Source of the DNA: Auxenochlorella pyrenoidosa
Lineage: Eukaryota; Chlorophyta; Trebouxiophyceae; Chlorellales; Chlorellaceae
Direction: 5' to 3'
Assembly: GCA_001430745.1 (NCBI GenBank)
Contig: KQ482041.1
Location: forward strand, 1,234,330-1,248,669
DNA length: 14,340 nucleotides
This document shows positions 7,376 through 14,340 of the stretch, piece by piece (the first letter of the stretch is position 1; every line of letters begins with the position of its first letter). The notes below the pieces were generated by a model. It did no database searches, had not been told where the DNA came from, and worked only from the letters and a program-made list of their open reading frames with translations. The position numbers and the translations under genes are program-made.

Positions 7376-9849
7376 CTGGAACATCGTGCACGCGGTGATC
7401 AGACAGCGGTCACCACTCTTCCGCTCCCCGCTCCTCTGCTGCAGCTCTCCACCACCAGAGCCCCCGTCCACGGCGCCGCCCCTGCCGCCACCCGTGCCCC
7501 CAAGCCAAGAGTGGCAGCTGCTATGGGCTGACGAGTTTGACCGCCCTCAACCACTCGGTCCAGGCAGCTGCTGGGAGGCCCAGCTGGGGGATGGCACAGA
7601 CTACCACTGCCCACAGTGGGGCAACAACGAGCGGTGAGTCTGTTGGCTTCATGGCCCCCTTCCGGCGCGCCAGTGCCACCCCAGGCGGCACCCCAGGCCT
7701 GCAGTGCATGCCTTGCCACTGGCCGTGCATGCTGCCGGGCTCCCCCGCTGCGCGCAGGCAGTGGTACACAGCAAGGCCCGAGAACGTGCGCATAGAGGGC
7801 GGGCAGCTGGTGATTGAGGCCCGCTGGGAGGACCCACCCACCCACCATGGCAAGGTGGGGACAGCACCGCATGCGCCCTGTATTGCCGTCCGCGGTGCCA
7901 GCGGCCGTTTTTCCTGCTGCGACTGGAGCGCTGCTCCACCGCCTGCAGTGCTGCATGCACGCAGGAGCCTCCTGTGACTGACCCGCTTGCCTCACCCCCA
8001 CCTGCACCAGCCCTACACCAGCGCCCGCATCCGCACCGCCGGGCGCTTGAGCATTTGCCCCAGCCCTGACCCGGGCTCCTGCCTGAGGATAGAGGCTCGG
8101 CTGAAATGCACCCCCGGGCTGGGCCTGTGGCCCGCTTTGTGGTGAGGGGCGGCTACGGGCGTACAGGGCTGCGCTGCTGTGTGCAGCCCGGGGCATGATC
8201 GAGCTGTTGTTGGCTGCCCAGGGACGGGTGGCGCTGGGCGCGCTGTCAGGCAGCATGCCTGGCGCTTGGAGGCTGCAGCGCAGGACCCTGCAGCACCTGG
8301 GGCCGGCATGCAGCGTGCCGCCCGACATGCCCCCCAAACTTCAATAATCCCCGCAGGATGCTGCCAGAGTGCAGCCCGGGCGCAGCCAGCGGGTGAGGAA
8401 GCCACAGTTGAAGTGACGGCAAGGCAGCCTGCCTGCACTGCTTCACTGCTCCGCGCAGTCTGCCAGGCCTGCAGCCCCTCCCGCAAAGCCTGTAGTTGTG
8501 TCTTTTCGACATCGCCCTGCGTGCCTGCCTGTGTGCCCTCCGCCGCGCATCAACCGCAGGCATGGGGACTATGGCGGCTGGGCTGCCTCTGGGGAGCTGG
8601 ACGTGATGGAGATGAGGAACAGCATGCGGGAGGTGGGGCCCCGAGGAGGCGCCTGCCCGCGCCCCCGTGCCACTCGTTGCCTTTCCCTGGTGCCGCGCAC
8701 ACAGCTCCACCGTCGCAAGGCCTGTGCGCCCCCTACAGCCCCGCCACTGCCAGCCCGCACCCCTCTCTGTTGGTCCACCCCCCCAGGTCATCGGCTCTGT
8801 GCACTTTGGCCAGCGCTGGCCGGGCAACCAGTACCTCAGCAGCCACGTGGAGCTGCCCCCCGAGGAGGCGGGGCGGTTCCGAGTGTTTGCGGTGGAGTGG
8901 GAGCGCAAGCAGGTGGGCTGGGGGCCCGCACAGGCAGCGGCGGTGGAGCTGCGCGGGGTGCCCAGGAGGGCGCAGGCAGGCCCTTGTGTCGGAGAACTGA
9001 TGCCCGTCGGTGAGCATTCCACAGCGGCAGGCTTGCTATGCCGGGCCCCTGTGCGAGCCTGCCAGGCTTGCTGCCGCCTGCCCCTGGCCCGACTGCAGAT
9101 GAGGTGGTTCCTGGACGGCCAGCAATACTTTGCCACTGCCAGCGCAGACGGCGCAAGGGACGGGGGCTGGTGGAGCGACGGCCCGGGGGCAGGCGCCGAC
9201 TCGCCATTTGACCGGGTGGGTGCTGAGGCGCTGCCCGGTAGTTTGACCATGCGGGTGCTGAGGGATGCCTGTGCCGGGCGTGCCGGGAGCCAACGCGCTG
9301 CCACCTGCCTGGCTGTTGCCACCGTCTGCCCTGTCAAGGAGACTGCTTCACAAGCCTTGCCGTGCACATGCCAGAGCCAGCCGAGCGCGGCGGCTTGAGC
9401 GCCCGCTTGCAAGCCGGCACTTGCCGATGCCACCTGCTCTCTTGCCTGCAACTCTTCACAATTTGCACCCCCCCTCCCGCTCAACCCGCCAGCCCTTCCA
9501 CCTGCTGCTGAACCTGGCCCTGGGCAGCGAGGCCTCCCAGTTCACCACCGAGGGCGGGGTGGGCGTCACCGAGGCCCAGCTGCAGGTGCGGGGGCAGGGC
9601 TGAGAGGGCCCCCCAATTCCAGCCCTGCAGAGGAGCCGCGGGATGGGCCCCGCAGCTTGCTTGTTTGCAGCCAGGGAGCGTGCTGGGTGCCAGCAGGCGC
9701 AGGCCGCGGAGGGCCACCCTTCTGCCTGCCTGCCGTGCCTGCAGGAGCGGCTGGCCGACCCGGCAGGCAACCCGGCCCGGCTGGTGGTGGACTGGGTGAG
9801 GGTGTACCAGAGGGCGGCGCCGGCGGCGGCAGCGCCAGACGGCGGCTGA
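7376..9849 (+). CDS. Glycoside hydrolase family 16 beta-glucanase (laminarinase-type), first exon unresolved
   Basis: A beta-jelly-roll enzyme expected to cleave beta-1,3 or mixed-linkage glucan by a retaining mechanism. Exons: 7376 or 7445 to 7633, then 7758-7854, 8011-8141, 8357-8392, 8560-8632, 8787-8912, 9099-9215, 9493-9585 and 9745-9849. Family blocks in order: EWQLLWADEFD, WGNNERQWYTARPENVRI, LVIEAR, PYTSARIRTAG, LRIEARLK, GLGLWPAFWMLPE, YGGWAASGELDVMEMRN, IGSVHFG, FAVEWERKQMRWFLDG, PFDRPFHLLLNLALG and VDWVRVYQ. The catalytic signature E-L-D-V-M-E is intact (Glu at 8594 and 8609, Asp at 8600). From 7445 about 321 residues are visible, starting with a proline-rich stretch. That frame has no ATG back to a stop at 7299, so an upstream exon is needed. 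ATG at 7164 with a donor at 7190 joins either acceptor in phase, but gives no clear signal peptide. A Cys-bounded insertion (CPSPDPGSC) precedes RIEAR. The identity is firm; the 5' end is not. Confidence 0.92.
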
Positions 9850-10424
9850 GCGCTGTGGTGCGCGCAACGCAGCGTGCTCGTCACCAACTCAAGGCTGTTG
9901 CATGCTAGCCGGTCGGCGTATGCTCTTTTGGCACAGGCTTCTTGGGCCAGGTTTTGCCACGGCTCTGGCCCTGTAGCCAGGTTTTGCACTCAGCATGCAG
10001 CAGATCCGCAGGGCGGGCAGCAGGGCCGTGAAAGTGCATGCAAGCGTGTGTATGCTGGCGTTGTGCCCTGGCGTGGCACGTTTGGCCGCTCGCCTTGGCT
10101 GCCGCCCTTGTCGCCGCTGCCGCTGCCTGCGCCGCCTCCACTCTGGGTATCCATGCGTTCACGTGTTCCAATGTGAAACGTCGAAATGCAAAAATGTTGC
10201 CATTAGGCCGGAGCACAGCTGTGCCATGAACACAGACTAGGTAGCGTGCAGGCAAAAATGTGCCAGAGATGCAAGCGAGGGCACACAGCCACGAATTCAT
10301 TCATTCAAAACAAGGAGCTAAGAGGGAGCACGGCATCATTGCAATGCCACGAAAAGCAGGCTGACGCACATGTTGTCATTTGGGGTGGTGCCAGTAGGCA
10401 CAGCTGCAGCCGAGCCCAGTGCAT
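9850..10424. other. Convergent 3' flanks of the GH16 and coiled-coil genes
   Basis: This stretch separates the stop codon of the + strand GH16 gene from the stop codon of the - strand coiled-coil gene, so it must contain both 3' UTRs. No coding content was recognised. A 12-base direct repeat (GCCAGGTTTTGC) occurs at 9946-9957 and 9976-9987. Neither TGTAA nor AATAAA was seen on the appropriate strand. The region around 10280-10320 is locally AT-richer. Confidence 0.6.
9946..9987 (+). repeat. 12-base direct repeat, 30-base period
   Basis: GCCAGGTTTTGC appears twice, starting at 9946 and 9976, about 100 bases after the GH16 stop codon. There is no further copy nearby and no evident function. 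Confidence 0.85.
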
Positions 10425-12411
10425 TCAAAGAGGTGGGCTGCTTATATGCCCTGCTCCTTCCTGCCGCATGCCAGCAGCTAGCGGCTCCCCGGCGGCAAGA
10501 AGCTGCTCATCTTGGGCTGCCGTCATCAGCAGTTCATGTGCCAGCAGTGCCGTGTCTGCTGCTGCTGGCTGCGTGGCTGCCCTCTGCCCTGCCAGCAGCC
10601 GCTGATCCTGCCGTGATGCCAGCTGTTCCTGTGCCTGCTCATCTGCTGCTGGCGGTGCCATCACTGATCCCCCATCTGCCTGCTGCTCCAGCCCTGCCGC
10701 AAGCTGTGCTGCGATAGCGCGCCCTGCAGGCGGCTGCTCTGCCTCTGGAGCTGGTGACTGTCGGGCCCGCCAAGCCTCCTCGCCTTCCCCTACCTGCACC
10801 ATGCCCTGCCCAGGTGGGCACTCCCGCTGCTGCTGCGGCTCTTCCACGGCGCCGAGCTGCCCAGTCTCTTCCTCGCTCGCGACAGGCTGGCACAACTGCT
10901 GCTGCGCACGAGCGTGTAACACCCCACGCTGTGTTTTTTGCTGCCCCTCCTGCACAGCGAGCTGCTGCTGCTCCTCCTGCGACTGCGGTTCCTGTCCGCG
11001 CTGCCCTGCCGCGAGCAGCGCTGCCTCCTGCTGTCGCTGCCAATCTTGCAGCTGTTGCGCCTGCGCACCATCAAAGCTCAGCCCCAGACTCTGCAGCACC
11101 ACCGGGAGGCTGCCCAGCATGGCTCGCACAGCCGCCTCCAGCGTCCGCAGCCGCCCCTCCAACTGCCGCCTCTCCTGGGCAGCCTGCTGCTCGGCTGCCG
11201 CCTGCTGCCCTTGCTGCTGCTGCAACTCGCGGGTGGCGTTGGCGGCCAGCAGGGCTGCGGCATCCAGGGTGGTGGTGCGAGCGGCCAGCTGGCCCTGGGC
11301 GGCGGCCAGCTGGCGGTGCGCGTCGGTGAGCTGGCGCTTGAGCCCGCCGAGCTGCCGACGCAGCTCCGCAGCCTCGGCCTGCGCCATGTGGCACTGTGCC
11401 GCAGCCTGGGAGGCAGCAGCTTGGGCCTGGGACAGGGCCTGTTCCGCCTCCGCCAGTTCGCGCCGCGCGGCCTTGGCCTCCCGCCGCCGCTTGTTCTTCG
11501 CCTCCCGCCGCAATGCTGCCAGCTGCGCATCCCGGGTGGCCGCTTCTTGCTCGGCACGGCGCCGCAGCGCTGTCTGCCTGGCCAGCTGCTGCAGCAGGTG
11601 CTGAATTTCTCCCGGCCCGGCCTGCCCATCAGAATCCGTGGGCACTGCCAGCTCGGGGGCAGCGAGCACGGCAGCAAGTGCCACTGCCATCAGCTCCTCT
11701 GTCTGCTGCTCCACATATCCTGCCGTTTCTGCTTCTGCAGAGGCAGCTGGCTCTGCGTGGCTAGGCAGGTCGGGGGCAGCCTCTGCGACGACGGAGTGCG
11801 TGACGGCAAGTGGGGACGGCGGCGCAAGTGCACCCGCGCTGCTGGCGGGAGCCCGCTCTGCAGGTTGAAGCAGACCCTCCTTCAGCTGCCGCCGCTGCTC
11901 AGAAGCCTGTGCCGCTGCAAGGTGCTCGGCTGCTGCCTCCGCCTGACGGAACAGCAGCAGGGGCGGCGACGGGGGCTGCTGCGGCGGTGAGGGAGGCTGC
12001 GGCGAGGCGTCGGCGAGCGGGGGCGCCGCTTCATGATGCGGCCTGGCAAGCAGCTGGACGGGTCGCCAGCGAGGCCTCACGGCTCGGTCCTGCAGTAAAG
12101 ATGCATGGGGGACGACGTGTGCACCGCAAAAGGGCAAAGGGGCAAATTGGCGCACCAATATAAAGCCCAGCACCACTTGGGAAGGGCGGGTGATGCTGCG
12201 CCAGCGACGCTCGCGTGCTCCTCACCTGGCCACTGCCCCCTGTGTGCGCAGTACTCCAGCGTCGCTTCACGCCTTTGGCAGCGCTGGCGCTTGGCTGCTG
12301 AGCTGCAAATGCTGCAAGGCCATCAGGCAGGGTGCCTGGCAGCGGCCACACGTCAGGTACTGCGCGGCCCTGCCCATAGTCTCGAAGCCCTGTGCGCAGG
12401 GTGCGGCCCAT
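10425..12411 (-). CDS. Predicted coiled-coil protein of unknown function (two-exon model)
   Basis: I do not recognise the family. Exon 1 runs from ATG at 12411 down to 12226 (62 codons, ending GGCCAG before GTGAGG); exon 2 runs from 12089 after TTTACTGCAG down to the stop at 10425. Both boundaries are phase 0, giving about 616 residues. A proline-rich segment lies near residues 90-108. A long Ala/Gln/Arg/Glu-rich region near 224-388 has heptad-like spacing and a basic cluster (KNKRRREAKAARRE, near 260-273) that could act in nuclear targeting. After FDGAQAQQLQDWQRQQEAAL the C-terminal third is Gln/Glu/Ala-rich and low in complexity, ending HISSPPL. There is no signal peptide or membrane segment. 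The exceptional open length of exon 2 in an intron-dense region supports coding, but GC-rich antisense frames can also stay open. The start and first exon are the weakest part. Confidence 0.5.
12090..12225 (-). other. Predicted intron of the coiled-coil gene
   Basis: On the - strand the donor is CAG/GTGAGG at 12225 and the acceptor is TTTACTGCAG ending at 12090, length 136. The intron is locally AT-richer than the exons and carries a TATAAA string readable on the + strand at 12159-12164. Confidence 0.5.
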
Positions 12412-13017
12412 TCACGGCACGCCTCCAGGTCCAGATGCCGGCGCCGCTGCACTTGCGGGCAACCAGCAGTTGGAGGCCTCGAGACAGGCGGCAGGCGGCA
12501 GGCGGCCACGGGTAAAACCGGTCGCGGCGGGGGCGGGCCGCGTTGCTGCCTTGGCCTTGCTACCTTGTGCAACAGTTAAGTATAGCTGTGCCCGGCGAGG
12601 CAGCGCCAAGAGAGGGCACATCTCCTGGGGCCGGTCCGCACTGTGCGTGTGCAGACACGCACCTTTGAGTGCTCGATCACAGCTTGGCTTAGGTCAAGGC
12701 CGCTCGCTGAGAACGCACGCAGGAGCTCGGCGCCCTCTGCTTCTGCCGTCCTTTGGTCGTCAAGCGTGAAAATCGCACTGGTAGGAGAGCGCACGTGCAA
12801 GGACGCCAGAGCCCAGGAGGGTGCAGACAGGTGGCACAGCGCCCGCCCGGCGCGCCCGCCCAACACCTGCCCCTGCCGCTTCAGAGATTTGTGTTGCAGG
12901 CGCGCTGCCTACAGGGACTCGACACACGAAAGCATTTGCAGCAAAAAAAGCATCATTGAGATATATCAAACGGAAGCAGAAGGGCAGCAATTTTGCTGCG
13001 CGCAGGCAGGAGGCCGC
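12412..13017. other. Spacer between two - strand genes: 3' flank of glucosidase II alpha and upstream region of the coiled-coil gene
   Basis: No convincing exon was found on either strand. On the - strand a weak TATA-like CTATACTTAA lies around 12577-12586, about 165 bases before the proposed ATG at 12411. The stretch near 12930-12975 is AT-rich and just past the glucosidase stop codon at 13018, so it is a candidate for the 3' end of that transcript. No canonical poly(A) hexamer or TGTAA was identified. Confidence 0.45.
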
Positions 13018-14291
13018 TCAGCTGACGCTGCCGCCGGCGCCGGCGACGCGGCGCAGCCGCAGCCGCCAGTCGCCGCGCACGGGCAGCCCCGCGCGGCGCA
13101 CCACCAGCGCCACGTCGGGCAGCCCCTCCCGCAGGTACAGCGGGCCGGGCGCCGCATCCAGCTGCCTCGCCTCCTCACCCTCCAGCTCAGCGGTCCAGCC
13201 AGCAGGGCCGTCTGGCAGGCCCAGCACAACGATGCGGTCGATGACGACGGCAGGGTCGTAGTCGGCAGCTGGCGGCGTGGGCAGCTGCACCGCCGCGTGG
13301 TCGGCCGCGGCGGCGGTGAGCACGCCGTCGGCGGTGAACCGGAAGGTGCGGTAGGCGTAGGCGCCGCGCTGCGCGTGGGGCATGGGGGAGCGGGCCGCTG
13401 GTGAGCGGGGGCCTGGCAGCAACGAGGAGAGGAAGCTGGCAGCGAGGCAGGCCAGCTTCCAGCTGTGCCGTCCTCCCGTCTAGGGCGAGCCCAGGTACCG
13501 CCGCCGCGCCTGCGCCCCACCTGGAAGGCAAAGCTGCGCCCGTCGTCCACGTACAGCTCGCCCGAGGCCTCCCCCCGCCTGTCCAGGGCCACCACCAGGG
13601 TGATGGGGTCGTGCGCCATCTGCAGGGCAGAGGGCAGCAGGGGCCGGGCGCGTGATCCGTTGGAGGGTGCGGGTGTGAAGTAATTGGGCCCGATGGAGAG
13701 CACACGGGCGGCGTCGCATCTGCTCACGGCATAACTGCCTGCACCCTTGCCCGTGCCACATGGTGCAGCGCTGGGTGCCGCAGCATTCGACAGGCAAGGC
13801 AGGCCGAGTCGGCAAGAGCAGCCCCGGCCCCCCCGCACCTGCGCGGTGGAGCGGCGCGGCTGCTCCTTGAGCGTCAGCATAGTGCCGCCGCGAAGGTAGG
13901 AGCGGATGTGCTTCATGGTGACGGGGGCGCTGCAGGCAACAAGGGCAGGGCGGGCGCGGGGGGCGCGGCTGTGCGAAGCGCAGGATGTGGCGCGAGGGCG
14001 CGCGGGACGAAGGCTGGCGTGCACACACCGGGGCGGATGTGGGGCGCTGCGCTGCGCCGCGCACTGCTCACACCCTCTCCTCTGAAAGACTGGGCATGCT
14101 GCCCGGTGCCTGCGCCCTGTGAGCCTGAGAGACCCCTGGTCCAGCCCCCCACCTGAAGTTGCGGTGGGCGGGCAGGCCGGCATCAATGGCGGTGCCGTCC
14201 AGGTTGTCATACCACACGCCGCCGCCCGGCAGCAGCACCCTCACCTCGGCGGCGCCCGCGTCCAGCACGGGGGCCACCAGCAGCGAGGGGC
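13018..14291 (-). CDS. GANAB: ER glucosidase II alpha subunit, C-terminal part (GH31, 5' partial)
   Basis: This GH31 alpha-glucosidase removes the two inner alpha-1,3-glucoses from N-glycans in the ER lumen, including the glucose that UGGT adds back. Exons on the - strand: 14291-14153, 13929-13839, 13619-13521 and 13368-13018 (226 residues); an intron continues past 14292 to the window edge. Blocks in order: SLLVAPVLDAGAAEVRVLLP, VWYDNLDGT, KHIRSYLRGGTMLTLKEQPRRS, DPITLVVALDRRGEASGELY, VDDGRSFAFQ joined to RGAYAYRTFRF, VIDRIVVLGL and PDVALVVRRAGLPVRGDW before the stop. These match the C-terminal beta-sandwich domains of the family. The catalytic Asp residues lie upstream, outside the window. 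The -ELYVDDG-F-F- motif followed by GAY-R-F-F separates it from lysosomal-type GH31 enzymes. It has no KDEL signal of its own, as expected, because retention is through the beta subunit. Confidence 0.95.
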
Positions 14292-14340
14292 CTGCAGGGG
14301 GGTGGGTGGGAGGGGGGGGTAAGTGGGTGGGTGGTGGGGG
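14292..14340 (-). other. 3' end of a glucosidase II alpha intron, C-rich on the gene strand
   Basis: On the - strand a nearly pure C/A/T tract leads to CTGCAG directly before the exon at 14291. The phase requires one base from the previous exon, giving G-P-S-L-L-V. The + strand shows the same tract as repeated GGGTGGG runs. Confidence 0.85.

Noticed and set aside
12159..12164. TATAAA preceded by CCAAT on the + strand, suggesting a + strand promoter
   Set aside because: The + strand sequence downstream holds no recognisable coding exon, and the site falls in the predicted intron of the - strand gene.
12267..12572. A - strand frame with two Cys pairs (CREWAAPC ... CGRCQAPC) resembling a zinc ribbon
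   Set aside because: It has no ATG start or good donor and runs into a stop before the only strong donor at 12225. The neighbouring frame with a true ATG at 12411 joins exon 2 in phase, so the Cys pattern is probably a frame shadow.

Overview
The window is nuclear DNA from a eukaryote, most likely a green alga of the Trebouxiophyceae (Chlorella clade). The evidence is a GC-rich sequence, genes cut into many short exons by introns of about 125-330 bases with GTGAGY, GTGGGG or GC donors and C-rich tracts before the acceptor, long untranslated flanks, and proteins of the ER glycan quality-control and algal cell-wall type. No prokaryotic operon, CRISPR array, phage gene, transposon, tRNA or rRNA was seen. 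All exon joins below were made by eye from reading phase, splice dinucleotides and family continuity; no alignment program or transcript data was available.

Three genes lie on the + strand. (1) 1-2686 holds the last eight exons of UDP-glucose:glycoprotein glucosyltransferase (UGGT), covering most of the catalytic GT24 domain and the C-terminus; the 5' part lies outside the window. (2) 3956-6263 is a nine-exon gene for a secreted expansin-like double-psi beta-barrel protein of about 261 residues, with a charged KSD-repeat linker and a small six-cysteine C-terminal module. (3) About 7376-9849 is a nine-exon (visible part) glycoside hydrolase family 16 (laminarinase-type beta-glucanase) gene with an intact ELDVME active site; its first exon is not resolved.

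Two genes lie on the - strand. (4) 12411-10425 is a two-exon model for a roughly 616-residue coiled-coil protein of unknown function. (5) 14291-13018 holds the last four exons of the alpha subunit of ER glucosidase II (GH31); the catalytic core lies beyond the right edge.

Functionally the window mixes two themes. UGGT and glucosidase II are the opposing enzymes of the calnexin/calreticulin cycle: one adds a glucose to misfolded N-glycoproteins and the other removes it. They sit at the two ends of the window, on opposite strands. The expansin-like and GH16 genes between them look like wall or extracellular polysaccharide proteins and are adjacent and co-directional. Whether either pairing is more than chance cannot be decided from this sequence. 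The main points for follow-up are the HDATEL tail on UGGT, two GC-AG introns in UGGT (one with an in-frame GT alternative), the expansin-like/six-Cys architecture, a Cys-bounded insertion in the GH16 enzyme, and the unidentified coiled-coil gene.
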